A stretch of 64,000 nt of DNA from Flavobacteriales bacterium. Its GTDB lineage: Bacteria; Bacteroidota; Bacteroidia; Flavobacteriales_E; Vicingaceae. The notes below the pieces were generated by a model. That model was not told the origin of the DNA, made no database searches, and saw only the letters and a list, made by a program, of their open reading frames with translations. Shown piece by piece: positions 53,120 through 63,924 of the stretch. The DNA is taken from NCBI GenBank assembly GCA_905339165.1, contig CAJPFH010000003.1, positions 116,226-180,225 of the forward strand, given 5' to 3'. Positions within the stretch are counted from its first letter, which is position 1, and each line of letters opens with the position of its first letter. Made by a program: the position numbers and the translations under genes.

Positions 53120-56100
53120 TTGCATAAACTCTTTTTTATATCGTATCTATTTCTTTCAGGAATACTTTATTCCCAACAAACGGCTGTTTACTTTAGTGCT
53201 GATAAGGATTACCGAAATGCCCTCGAATTATTTGATAAAGAAAAATACAGTGCCGCACAAAAAAAGTTTAACGAGGTAATTGAAAAAATAAATGATAAGT
53301 ATTCCGAAGTGAGAATAAATGCTGAGTATTATTCCGCAATATGTGCATTAGAGCTTTTTAATGCCGATGCAGAACTGGCACTAAAAAAATTCATAGAAAT
53401 TTATCCGGAAAGTCCTAAAGCAAATCTTGCCAATTTCCAGTTAGGCAAATTTTATTTTAGAAAAAAAATATGGGATAATGTGCTTTTTTGGTTCAATAAA
53501 GTAGATACTTACGAACTGACGACCTCCGAAAATATAGAGTTTAAATTTAAGCAAGGCTATGCCTATTTTATGAAAGAAACCTACGCTACGGCATCTAAGC
53601 TTTTTTACGATGTAAAAGATACCGAAAGCGAATATGCTCCAGCAGCAACTTATTATTACGCCCATATTTCTTACATCAACGGAAACTACGAAACGGCATA
53701 CCAGCACTTAAAAAAATTAGAGTCGGACGAACAGTTTTCTCGCATTGTGCCATACTATATGGCACAGATATTATTTCTTCAAAATAAATACGAAGAGTTG
53801 ATATTGGTAGCCAAACCACTTATGGATACAGCCAATCCAAAACGCTCAGGAGATATCGCCAAGTTAATTGCCCAATCATACTACCAGCTGAATAAATTTG
53901 ATGAAGCAATACCCTATCTTATCAGATACAAGCAAACAGCCACAAAAATAAATCGTGATGACTATTATGTGGCTGGTTTTTGTTACTATAAAACCGGAAA
54001 ATATACCGATGCCATTCCCCAGTTTAAAGCTGTAACAAACGGAAATGATAGTCTTGCCCAAATTGCTTACTACCATTTAGGAGAATGTTTTTTGAAAGAA
54101 GGAAATAAAAAGTACGCACAAGATGCCTTTCGTAGTGCATCGAAAATGAATTTTAACGAAGTGATAAAAGAAGATGCCTTGTTTACCTACGCAAAACTTT
54201 CGTACGAAATAAGTTTTCACCCGTTTAACGATGCCATACTCGCTTTCGAAGAATACATCAATACCTATCCAAACTCCAAAAAATTAGACCAAGCCTATGA
54301 ATATCTGGTGGGTGTTTATTTTACAACCAAAAATTACAAAGCCGCATTAGAATCCTTAGAACGTATTAAAAACAGAGGAGTAAAACTAAACGATGCTTAT
54401 CAGAAAATTTCGTACTACCGCGGCATTGAACTTTTTAACGATTCAAAATTCACAGAAGCCATTGAACATTTTAATAAATCTCTTGTCGTAAAAACAGATA
54501 AAAACATTGCTGCCGCTACAGTGTATTGGAAAGCCGAAGCCTATTTTCGTTTAAATGAATTCAATAAATCTACTCAGGGGTTTAAAGATTTTCTTTTCGA
54601 GCCAGGAGCCGTTAATTTCGAACATTATCATGTTGCCAATTATGCATTAGGCTATAATTATTTTAAAACGAAACAATGGACAGACGCCATTACATGGTTT
54701 AGAAAATATACTCAGAACGATAAGTTAGCTAAATCGGCCAAATTGAATGATGCATACAACCGAATAGGCGATTGCTATTTTATTACCAAACAATATCATA
54801 TAGCCATAGAATACTACGATAAAGCCATATTTGTGGGCTTACTAGATGTTGATTATGCCCTATTTCAGAGTGCAATGGCAAACGGAGTTGAAAAAAACAA
54901 CAAAGAAAAATCGAATTTGCTTCTCACTCTTATAAAAAGTTATCCGAACTCCAATTACACGGACGATGCCTATTACGAGTTAGGTGAAGCCTACCAAATG
55001 ATGAACCAGCAAGAAAAAGCATTCGAGGCCTTTAAAAAGGTAATAGATGCATTCCCTTCTTCCAGCTACGTTTCAAAAGCGTACAATAAAATTGGATTGA
55101 TTTACTATAACAAACAGCAAGATGAACTTGCATTAAACGCTTTTAAAAAGGTAGTAAGTGACTATCCTGGCACCACTGAAGCCAAAGAAGCACTTGAAAA
55201 AATTAAAAAAATATATATTGATAACGAAGATATTGCCGGATACGAAAACTATATTAAATCGGTGCCCTTTGCAAACGAATCAAAATCATCGCTCGATTCG
55301 GCATTATACGAAGTGGCCGAAAAAAATTATTTTGCCGGAAACTGCGAGAAAGCTGTAAAAGGATTTGCTTCGTACCTCGAAAAATATCCAAAAGGCAACT
55401 TTTCTTTAAATGCACACTATTATAAAGCCGACTGCGAATACAAAGCAGGTTATCTAAATGAAGCACTTATTGGATTTAATCATGTTATTACATTTCCTAA
55501 AAATAAATTCACCGATTTAGCGGTGCTTAATGCGGCTACCATTTACCACAAAAATAATCAGCTGCAACAAGCACTTACATTATTTAATAACTTAGAAAAA
55601 ACAGCCGAATTACCCGACCATATCTTTAAGGCACAACTTGCCTCTATGCGAATACATTTTGCCCTTAACAACTATCAGGAAACGATAAACTATTGTTCTA
55701 TTATTAGTAGTAAAGATAAAATAGAGGAACCAATAAAACAAGAAGCTCATTTACTCTATGCCAAATCATCGCAGGCGTTAAATAATGATGCAAAAGCACT
55801 GGAACAGTTTAGGTATATAGAAAATGCCAACAGTAAATTTGGAGCCGAAGCAAAATACCACATTGCAAATATTCTTTATGCAAAAGGCGAATACAAAAAC
55901 TCTGAAAAAACAATATTTGAACTGGTAAATAAATTTTCATCATACGAGTATTGGGTTGCCAAAGGATTTATATTACTATCGGATAATTACGTTGCAATGA
56001 ACGAAATATATCAGGCAAAACAAACCCTAAAGATGGTTATTGAAAACCATAAAGGAACCGATGAATTAGTAGATGTGGCCAAAGAAAAATTGCGAATCAT

Positions 56101-56188
56101 TGAAGAAAATGAAGCAGGAAAGACAGGCCGAAAATCAAACGAAAATGAAGGCAATGGATTTGAAATAAAATACAACGAAACAAAATAA
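53120..56188 (+). CDS. Large exported TPR protein
   Basis: 1022 residues from TTG at 53120; signal peptide 1-18 (ends GILYSQQ). Many TPR units run from about residue 25 to the end (ALELFDKEKYSAAQKKFNEVIE, AYEYLVGVYFTTKNYKAALESLERI, YAKSSQALNNDAKALEQFRYIEN), with the DDAYYELGEAYQ motif of BamD/YbgF-type repeats. No anchor or lipobox, so probably periplasmic or secreted. It ends 4 bp before the barrel gene, a stable pair in Bacteroidota. No other start is possible near the signal peptide. Role unknown; scaffold for an outer-membrane complex is likely. Confidence 0.88.
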   Translation: MHKLFFISYLFLSGILYSQQTAVYFSADKDYRNALELFDKEKYSAAQKKFNEVIEKINDKYSEVRINAEYYSAICALELFNADAELALKKFIEIYPESPKANLANFQLGKFYFRKKIWDNVLFWFNKVDTYELTTSENIEFKFKQGYAYFMKETYATASKLFYDVKDTESEYAPAATYYYAHISYINGNYETAYQHLKKLESDEQFSRIVPYYMAQILFLQNKYEELILVAKPLMDTANPKRSGDIAKLIAQSYYQLNKFDEAIPYLIRYKQTATKINRDDYYVAGFCYYKTGKYTDAIPQFKAVTNGNDSLAQIAYYHLGECFLKEGNKKYAQDAFRSASKMNFNEVIKEDALFTYAKLSYEISFHPFNDAILAFEEYINTYPNSKKLDQAYEYLVGVYFTTKNYKAALESLERIKNRGVKLNDAYQKISYYRGIELFNDSKFTEAIEHFNKSLVVKTDKNIAAATVYWKAEAYFRLNEFNKSTQGFKDFLFEPGAVNFEHYHVANYALGYNYFKTKQWTDAITWFRKYTQNDKLAKSAKLNDAYNRIGDCYFITKQYHIAIEYYDKAIFVGLLDVDYALFQSAMANGVEKNNKEKSNLLLTLIKSYPNSNYTDDAYYELGEAYQMMNQQEKAFEAFKKVIDAFPSSSYVSKAYNKIGLIYYNKQQDELALNAFKKVVSDYPGTTEAKEALEKIKKIYIDNEDIAGYENYIKSVPFANESKSSLDSALYEVAEKNYFAGNCEKAVKGFASYLEKYPKGNFSLNAHYYKADCEYKAGYLNEALIGFNHVITFPKNKFTDLAVLNAATIYHKNNQLQQALTLFNNLEKTAELPDHIFKAQLASMRIHFALNNYQETINYCSIISSKDKIEEPIKQEAHLLYAKSSQALNNDAKALEQFRYIENANSKFGAEAKYHIANILYAKGEYKNSEKTIFELVNKFSSYEYWVAKGFILLSDNYVAMNEIYQAKQTLKMVIENHKGTDELVDVAKEKLRIIEENEAGKTGRKSNENEGNGFEIKYNETK

Positions 56189-56192
56189 TTGA

Positions 56193-57863
56193 ATGAAAAA
56201 AAATAAAATTTCATACTTGTTTTTGTTACTTATAGGCTTATGCTACAGTAAAAATGCATTTCTTCAAAATGTAAACGACACCTTTATTGTAGTAAAACCT
56301 TACGAGCCTGTTATTTCTGATGCCTTTAAAATAAAAGATAATCCTTCTATCAGCGATACCGGAAAAATTATTCCTTCTTTAAATTATTTATTCCTAAATA
56401 CAAGAGCCATTGTGCCCTTCAGTATAATATCTATTGAGCCAGCAAAGATAAAAGGAGAACCTTTGGTAAAACTTTATCACAGTTACATAAAGGCCGGAAT
56501 AGGAAACAACACCACTCCACTGGCAGAAATATATTACAATTCTGTACGGAATAAATCATACTCCTTTGGAATAAATGCCAAACATTTTTCTTCGAATGGA
56601 ATAAGCAATATTGATTACAGCAGTTTCAGCGAAAATAAACTAAACCTCTACGGAAAAAAATTCTTAAAAAGACATACCCTCTATGGCGATGGATTTTACA
56701 GCAGAAATGTAGTACACTATTACGGTATGGACTCCTTGGTTTCGCCCGAAATTATTGACAAATCCGGATTGAAACAAAACTACAGTTCATTCGGAGGAAA
56801 AGTCGGATTGCTTAGTAATCTTGCGGACTCATCGGTTTACCGCTACGATATAAAATCGAACTACAAATACATCTACGATTTATACAATACCGGAGAACAT
56901 TATGCCAAAATAGATGCCGATATAGGCCGCTATTTCGACTTCGATTATTACCACCTAAAAACCACCATCGATTACAATAAATATTCGAGTGCTACAGATA
57001 CTCTCTCAAATTCTATCATCAGCTTTCAGCCAGGAATAACCAGTATGTCGCGTAAATGGCGATTAAATGTAGGCTTAAATATAACAGCAGAATTAACTAA
57101 TGTAGCTAAATTCAGATTTTATCCCAATGCCGAATTTCGATACAATCTAATCTCAGAAATTGTAATTCCCTACTTAGGAATTACAGGAAATTTAAAAAGA
57201 ACCAATTTCGATTATTTTGTACAACAAAATCCTTTTGTTCGTTCCTCACTAAACCTGATTAATGAAAATACACGTTATCATGGTTATTTTGGTATCAGAG
57301 GAAATTTCAGTTCAAAAGTTTCTTTTAATGTGGCAGCCAATTACAGTCAAATAGCCGGAATGGCCCTGTTTGTAAAAGATTACTCCGAAATACTTCGTAA
57401 CAAATTCGATTTAGTATACGATACCGTTGATGTTACAAACCTAAGAACCGAAATATCTTTTCAAAATAGAGAAAAACTAAGGTTTTTAATTACAACCGAC
57501 TACAATATGTTTGCTACCAGAAATCAAAAAGAAGTTTGGCACAGACCCAATTTTAAAGCCAACCTTTCTTCCATTTACGATTTGGCAGATAAAATAATTG
57601 TTAGACTAGATATTTTCGGAATAGACAAACAATATGCCCGTACTTTTGAAAGAGTGGAAACTACTACCGGATTTGAAATGGTTCAGAATGCTGTTCGGAT
57701 TGAAGGTTGGATAGATGCAAACATCGGTATTGAATACCGTTACACGAAACGCATTTCAGCCTTTGTCAACTTTAATAACCTCCTGTCAAAAGGCTATCAA
57801 CGTTGGCAAGATTACACCACCATGCGATTTAATTTGTTGGGTGGCCTAACTTACTCATTCTAG
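56193..57863 (+). CDS. TonB-dependent-receptor-like outer-membrane barrel protein
   Basis: 556 residues. Signal peptide 1-24 (CYSKNAFLQN). A short N-terminal periplasmic stretch (VKPYEPVISDAFKIKDNP) and then about 14-16 beta strands with aromatic girdles (LKTTIDYNKYSSATDTL, WRLNVGLNITAEL, IVIPYLGITGNLKR, YGHFGIRGNF...), a barrel end YTTMRFNLLGGLTYSF with Phe at the C-terminus. No TonB box or plug domain is visible, unlike full receptors of 700+ residues. Follows the TPR gene by 4 bp; partner for export or surface assembly is likely. Confidence 0.8.
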   Translation: MKKNKISYLFLLLIGLCYSKNAFLQNVNDTFIVVKPYEPVISDAFKIKDNPSISDTGKIIPSLNYLFLNTRAIVPFSIISIEPAKIKGEPLVKLYHSYIKAGIGNNTTPLAEIYYNSVRNKSYSFGINAKHFSSNGISNIDYSSFSENKLNLYGKKFLKRHTLYGDGFYSRNVVHYYGMDSLVSPEIIDKSGLKQNYSSFGGKVGLLSNLADSSVYRYDIKSNYKYIYDLYNTGEHYAKIDADIGRYFDFDYYHLKTTIDYNKYSSATDTLSNSIISFQPGITSMSRKWRLNVGLNITAELTNVAKFRFYPNAEFRYNLISEIVIPYLGITGNLKRTNFDYFVQQNPFVRSSLNLINENTRYHGYFGIRGNFSSKVSFNVAANYSQIAGMALFVKDYSEILRNKFDLVYDTVDVTNLRTEISFQNREKLRFLITTDYNMFATRNQKEVWHRPNFKANLSSIYDLADKIIVRLDIFGIDKQYARTFERVETTTGFEMVQNAVRIEGWIDANIGIEYRYTKRISAFVNFNNLLSKGYQRWQDYTTMRFNLLGGLTYSF

Positions 57864-57908
57864 CGTTAAAAAACAATAGTTTTCTTGTTGATTAATTGTT
57901 AATAAACG

Positions 57909-57925
57909 CCCTTATTTTACAAGGG
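57909..57925 (+). terminator. Weak hairpin after the barrel gene
   Basis: CCCTT (57909-57913) and AAGGG (57921-57925) around 7 bases, followed by TTTTA. Short stem; possible terminator of the 53120-57863 unit. Confidence 0.4.
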
Positions 57926-57955
57926 TTTTAATGCTGTTTCCAAGTCTATTTTTAT

Positions 57956-57963
57956 TACCTTTG
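57956..57963 (+). promoter_or_regulatory. Candidate minus-7 box TACCTTTG for gyrB
   Basis: TAnnTTTG match, 35 bp before the gyrB ATG, giving a leader of about 30 bases. Confidence 0.5.
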
Positions 57964-57974
57964 TGTTCACTTAA

Positions 57975-59948
<1,974 letters not shown>

Positions 59949-59961
59949 ACAGATTGCTTAA

Positions 59962-60001
59962 AAAAGAAAAGCCCGATAATCATTTATCGGGCTTTTCTTT
60001 T
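59962..60001. terminator. Bidirectional terminator between gyrB and the collagen-like gene
   Basis: 18-bp arms 59962-59979 and 59984-60001 around loop TCAT; core GCCCGATAA/TTATCGGGC. A-rich on the left and T-rich on the right, so it can end transcription on both strands. It sits between convergent genes. Confidence 0.92.
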
Positions 60002-60016
60002 AGAACTAAAACATGA

Positions 60017-62074
60017 TTAACGATTTCCTATTTTTTTGTTGTTAATAATGGGAGCTGTTTGTTGAATAGGCTCAGCATCTCTTGTTTCTACTTTAGTTTT
60101 AGGCAATGGCCCCATTGCAGGAGCAAAGCGTTCTTCAGCGTAATTGGCTTTTGTGCCATCATTTAAAACCTCATTGGCTCGGTTGGCAGTAACGAACCAT
60201 GTAAATGGAACAGTGGAATTTCCGCCATCTAATTCGCGAACAATAAACCCGTCTTTTGTTTTATCTGAAACAAAAACTCCTTTGCAATCTCCTTCTAACT
60301 GAATAAAGACACGCAAAGGGTGTTTTTCATTTACTTCTATATTTTTAGAAAAAACGGGATCTAATGAAATCTTTGCATAACCATTTTGTAACTGTCCGGT
60401 TCCAAAATCTTGAAAAAAGTTCTCAGGTGCCTCAGGGCAACTCAAAAGTACAAGTTTATCGTTCAAGTCTTTTACAATCGTATTTACTGTACCATTTCCG
60501 GAAATTTTTCTTGCTACTCCACCATCTCGGGTACCAACGTATGCCCAACTGGTAGATACCCCTCCATTCATTACTTCAAAATACCCTCCGGCAGAACCCA
60601 CTCCCCCAGCTTGATTTCCCAATGGATTTACATCATTTTGTTGAGTGGAATATCCTACTACGCCCCAGTTTAATCCGGTTGCTCCAACACCAGCACCACC
60701 AGCAGGTGTGTATATTGTGGCTATGTTATTTCCAACGGCTATTAAGCCAACCCCCGAAAGAACTGTTCTTCCATAAGCAAATAAACCCAAAGCTGTTCCA
60801 TTAAAGGCTCCACCACTTCCCCCAACCAAATAGGTTGAAGCGGAATTGTTTCCATTTACCAACAAGCCTGTACCACTTGCATTAACATTAGTGCCTCGTA
60901 TAGAAAAAGAGGTAGCACCACTATTTCGTGCAAATAAGCCATTTCCGTTACCTTGATGGAAAGCAGTAAGTGCTACTCCTGTGTTAGCTGCATTTTGGTT
61001 GTAAAAATATCCTGCCGATGAAGTTCCAGCACCGGTAGAGTTTCCATAAACCCCCATAGCGGTATTCGTGTTCCAATCGGTAAACCCTAATAATGCCACA
61101 TTGGCTCCGGTTGCTCCGGAACCTACTACTTCAAAACCTCCTGAGCCAACATAATTAAATGTGGTTCTGCCACCTCCTTCAATTCTAGCTCTTTCTGTAT
61201 TGTTGGTTCTCCAAACCCAGTCTTGGTTATCATTGGTGCCAATCCAATTAGTGGCAGGAGTAGTGCCTGTGTTTCCCACAGTTAACCAAGAGCCTCCTAA
61301 AGTGGTAATTGGTCCTCCGGATCCTGCTGTTCCATCAAGTGTTATTGTTCCATTAGAGTTATATGTAATGGTAGAAAGTGTCCATGTCGGTCCAGTAGGA
61401 CCTGTTAAACCTGTGGGCCCAGTTATTCCTGCAACTCCGGTAGTTCCGGTAACACCAGTTGCTCCCGTAGGGCCAGTAATTCCTGCTATACCTGTAGGTC
61501 CGGTGGCTCCGGTTGTTCCATTAGCTCCTGTTATACCCGTAACTCCGGTTACACCATTCGCACCTGTTGGTCCAGTTACACCGGCAATGCCTTGTGGTCC
61601 CGTAGGTCCTGTAGAACCATTAGCTCCCGTAGCTCCCGTAACACCATTCGCACCTGTTGGTCCTGTTACACCGGCAATACCTTGTAGCCCTGTAGGCCCT
61701 GTAGCACCAATAGCTCCCGTAACACCGTTGATACCCGTTGGTCCTGTTACACCGGCAATACCTTGTGGTCCTGTAGGTCCTGTTGTTCCTGGTAATCCAC
61801 CTGTACAAAGGTTTGTCCATACCGGAGCTCCCGGTGTTCCTGAATTAAAAAAGAAACAACCTACATTGGTATCATATACCAATAACCCTGTGGCAGGGCT
61901 TGGTATAGCATTTATTTGAATAGTTGATAAACGAGGTACGAGTACACCTTTATCATTAGCTGTAACATCTAAAACAGCACTACCATCGGGAGTATTGGTT
62001 CCGATGCCTACGTTGTTTTGAGCAGAGATAATGGTTGCAAGTAGAATAAGTAAGAAAAAAAATACATTTCTCAT
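60017..62074 (-). CDS. Secreted collagen-like protein with large C-terminal domain
   Basis: 685 residues. Signal peptide 1-18 (ends IISAQN); N-terminal head 19-92 ([34 protein letters not shown]), found in many Bacteroidota surface proteins; a collagen-like Gly-X-Y block 93-230 with about 46 triplets rich in GPTG and GVTG; then a 450-residue Gly/Asn-rich beta domain (about 231-590) and a tail with a possible HYR/Ig-like segment ([22 protein letters not shown]). No T9SS sorting domain is visible at the C-terminus. Secreted or surface-displayed; probable adhesin or fibre. Head and collagen block are paralogous to 62458-63789. Confidence 0.85.
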   Translation of the reverse strand: MRNVFFFLLILLATIISAQNNVGIGTNTPDGSAVLDVTANDKGVLVPRLSTIQINAIPSPATGLLVYDTNVGCFFFNSGTPGAPVWTNLCTGGLPGTTGPTGPQGIAGVTGPTGINGVTGAIGATGPTGLQGIAGVTGPTGANGVTGATGANGSTGPTGPQGIAGVTGPTGANGVTGVTGITGANGTTGATGPTGIAGITGPTGATGVTGTTGVAGITGPTGLTGPTGPTWTLSTITYNSNGTITLDGTAGSGGPITTLGGSWLTVGNTGTTPATNWIGTNDNQDWVWRTNNTERARIEGGGRTTFNYVGSGGFEVVGSGATGANVALLGFTDWNTNTAMGVYGNSTGAGTSSAGYFYNQNAANTGVALTAFHQGNGNGLFARNSGATSFSIRGTNVNASGTGLLVNGNNSASTYLVGGSGGAFNGTALGLFAYGRTVLSGVGLIAVGNNIATIYTPAGGAGVGATGLNWGVVGYSTQQNDVNPLGNQAGGVGSAGGYFEVMNGGVSTSWAYVGTRDGGVARKISGNGTVNTIVKDLNDKLVLLSCPEAPENFFQDFGTGQLQNGYAKISLDPVFSKNIEVNEKHPLRVFIQLEGDCKGVFVSDKTKDGFIVRELDGGNSTVPFTWFVTANRANEVLNDGTKANYAEERFAPAMGPLPKTKVETRDAEPIQQTAPIINNKKIGNR
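61385..61798 (-). repeat. Collagen-like Gly-X-Y repeat region
   Basis: Encodes residues 93-230 of the 685-residue protein: Gly at every third position for about 46 triplets, mostly GPTG, GVTG, GATG, GIAG. Less regular than the block of the neighbour, with no exact 90-bp period seen. Confidence 0.9.
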
Positions 62075-62094
62075 AATTGTATTATTTACAGAAC

Positions 62095-62102
62095 AAAGCT
62101 AA
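62095..62102 (-). promoter_or_regulatory. Candidate minus-7 box TAGCTTTG for the 685-residue protein
   Basis: TAnnTTTG match on the minus strand, 20 bp before the ATG of 60017-62074. A TTG lies 15 bp upstream, shorter than the usual 17-23. The upstream half overlaps the 62106-62134 terminator. Confidence 0.5.
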
Positions 62103-62105
62103 ACA

Positions 62106-62134
62106 AAAATGCAACTCAAAAAGTCGCATTTTTA
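62106..62134 (-). terminator. Terminator after the small secreted protein
   Basis: AAAAATGC (62106-62113) and GCATTTTT (62127-62134) around 13 bases; a T run follows on the minus strand. Between 62155-62448 and the promoter of the next gene. Confidence 0.65.
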
Positions 62135-62154
62135 ATAAACAGATAAGGATATTC

Positions 62155-62448
62155 TTAGTTTTTTGGAGTAATGGTATTCACAGGAGTTTCTCTGTTTTCA
62201 AGATACTCTTCTTGCTTTATTGTCGTTTCTTTATTATTGGTTTGTTTTATAGGTACTGGCAATTCACTCAGTTTTCTTGGTTGATTTTGAATAAGCTCTT
62301 CTGTATTATTAGTAGTTATTGCTGTATTTGAGTTGGGAAGTTGAACAGTTATAGCACTGGAGGAAATAGCAGTATTTGAATTCTGGCTAAAGCAAAATGA
62401 AGAGCCACTAACTGATAGCACAAAGAAGAATATAAATGGATATTTCAT
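62155..62448 (-). CDS. Small secreted Asn/Thr-rich protein
   Basis: 97 residues. Signal peptide 1-22 (ends SSFCFSQN), then low-complexity Asn/Ser/Thr/Glu sequence (SNTAISSSAITVQLPNSNTAI) and a charged tail with a repeated TxxT pattern. No domain recognised. It follows the collagen-like gene by 9 bp and is terminated by its own hairpin, so it is cotranscribed with 62458-63789. Could be a linker or small adhesive factor accompanying the collagen-like protein; probably an exported protein of unknown role. Confidence 0.65.
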   Translation of the reverse strand: MKYPFIFFFVLSVSGSSFCFSQNSNTAISSSAITVQLPNSNTAITTNNTEELIQNQPRKLSELPVPIKQTNNKETTIKQEEYLENRETPVNTITPKN

Positions 62449-62457
62449 AAAATACTT

Positions 62458-63789
62458 TTATTCAGTTATCACAACAATATTCATCATGCCTTGCCCGACA
62501 AAACCAGTTGGTTGGCATAAATTTACAGTGCCTGTAGGAACTCCAACAGCACCCACATTCGCTCCACGAATATCAAATGTTACAGAAATTGGGCCGACTA
62601 AAGTAGCTGTGTGACTAATAGACCAAGGTTCTTGAGAAAAATATGATTGTTCATCTTGAACTGTGACCCTTTGAAAGGAATTTGTTAATACACCTGCTTG
62701 ATAAACCATATATTGAACCATTGCTTGGTCTTGTGCATTGTTTGACTTACTGGCAGTACCAAATGCAGTAAGAAATACTTTATATGTTTTTCCCGCAGGA
62801 ACATTAACAGTATGAGACAAACCAGTCAAGATTAATGGAGAAAAAACTCCCGCTGCAGTTTGTTGAATATTAGCTGTGGTAGTGTATTGAAATGTTTGAA
62901 TATATCCTGCAAAATTTGACCAAATGGGGGCAACATTTGCTCCTTGAGAAACAAGAATCTGACCTGAACTCCCTGGTAAGTTGGCTGGCTCAAAAGATCC
63001 TGTTAAATGCATGTTGCCAACTATATGTAACATATCTGTTGGAGCAATTGTATTAATACCAACTTGACCGTTATCTGTAATAATGCTACAAACTCCGGCA
63101 GTTCCATTTGATTTAATAACTTGATTATTGGTACCACAACCTACCGGCCCGGTTGCACCAGTAGTTCCTGTAACTCCAGCAATACCTTGAGGCCCTGTAG
63201 CTCCAGTAACTCCATTGGCACCGGTAGCACCCGTAACACCATTTGCTCCTGTAGGTCCTGTAACACCTGCAATACCTTGAGGCCCTGTAGCTCCAGTAAC
63301 TCCATTGGCACCGGTAGCACCCGTAACACCATTAGCACCTGTAGGCCCGGTAACACCTGCAATTCCTTGTGGTCCTGTAGCTCCGGTAACTCCATTGGCA
63401 CCAGTAGCACCAGTAACACCATTAGCTCCTGTGGGGCCTGTAACTCCTGCAATACCTTGTGGCCCCGTTGGTCCGGTGGCTCCAGGAATTCCTCCTGTAC
63501 ATAGGTTTGTCCAAACAGGAACACCGGGTGTTCCTGAATTAAAAAAGAAACACCCCACATTGGTGTCATACACCAATAATCCTGTAGCAGGATTAGGTAT
63601 TGCATTTATTTGAATTGTTGATAAACGGGGCACAAGTACACCTTTGTCATTTGCTGTAACATCAAGTGCAGCACTTGCATCAGGAGAGTTTGTTCCAACA
63701 CCTACATTGTTTTGGGCATTAGCAATGCTCGTAACAAACAACAATCCCATAATTAGTATGGAGTTTTTTACATAGGTTAATATTCTCAT
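62458..63789 (-). CDS. Secreted collagen-like protein with 90-bp repeats
   Basis: 443 residues. Signal peptide 1-25 (ends SIANAQ); the same head as the 685-residue protein (26-99: [34 protein letters not shown]); collagen-like Gly-X-Y triplets about 100-217; then a C-terminal beta domain about 218-443 ([47 protein letters not shown]), seen in tail-fibre-like head-to-tail proteins. No T9SS sorting domain recognised at the C-terminus. Secreted or surface-displayed. Its collagen block has three exact 30-residue units. A promoter with both elements lies at 63809-63839. Confidence 0.88.
   Translation of the reverse strand: MRILTYVKNSILIMGLLFVTSIANAQNNVGVGTNSPDASAALDVTANDKGVLVPRLSTIQINAIPNPATGLLVYDTNVGCFFFNSGTPGVPVWTNLCTGGIPGATGPTGPQGIAGVTGPTGANGVTGATGANGVTGATGPQGIAGVTGPTGANGVTGATGANGVTGATGPQGIAGVTGPTGANGVTGATGANGVTGATGPQGIAGVTGTTGATGPVGCGTNNQVIKSNGTAGVCSIITDNGQVGINTIAPTDMLHIVGNMHLTGSFEPANLPGSSGQILVSQGANVAPIWSNFAGYIQTFQYTTTANIQQTAAGVFSPLILTGLSHTVNVPAGKTYKVFLTAFGTASKSNNAQDQAMVQYMVYQAGVLTNSFQRVTVQDEQSYFSQEPWSISHTATLVGPISVTFDIRGANVGAVGVPTGTVNLCQPTGFVGQGMMNIVVITE
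63190..63459 (-). repeat. Three tandem 90-bp repeats in the collagen-like gene
   Basis: Three units of 90 bp encode identical 30-residue blocks (residues 111-140, 141-170, 171-200) beginning [14 protein letters not shown]. On the plus strand 63181-63243 and 63271-63333 are identical for 63 bases at a 90-bp offset, while the third copy has many synonymous changes: a sign of a recent duplication. Confidence 0.92.
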
Positions 63790-63808
63790 AATAAGTAATT
63801 AAGTACAT

Positions 63809-63839
63809 CAAAAGTACAATACAAAATTCAAAATGTCAA
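63809..63839 (-). promoter_or_regulatory. Promoter of the collagen-like unit: TTG-N20-TACTTTTG
   Basis: On the minus strand TTG (63837-63839), 20 bp, TACTTTTG (63809-63816): both elements of the Bacteroidota housekeeping promoter with exact consensus. Transcription would start near 63804, leaving a leader of about 15 bases before the ATG at 63789. Confidence 0.78.
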
Positions 63840-63852
63840 CCCTTTGATTTAT

Positions 63853-63898
63853 TTTTATAAACAAAAAGCCCCGACTTCGGGGCTTTTTGTTTATAAAA
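63853..63898 (-). terminator. Strong palindromic terminator
   Basis: 22-bp perfect inverted repeat (arms 63853-63874 and 63877-63898) with a 2-base gap; core AGCCCCGA/TCGGGGCT flanked by A and T runs. It ends the gene entering at the right edge and could act on both strands. Confidence 0.92.
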
Positions 63899-63924
63899 AA
63901 GGGTATAGTTCTAAGAGGATAGTA

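Noticed and set aside
61161..61919. 252-residue plus-strand frame rich in PVGPV
   Set aside because: It is the antisense of the Gly-X-Y codons in the collagen-like gene; triplet repeats keep several frames open. No start region, no neighbours, no independent features.
63190..63459. CRISPR-like periodic repeats
   Set aside because: 90-bp units are contiguous coding repeats with no spacers and are in frame.
63121..63613. Plus-strand and other-frame repeats opposite the second collagen block
   Set aside because: Same cause: shadow of 90-bp units on the minus-strand gene.
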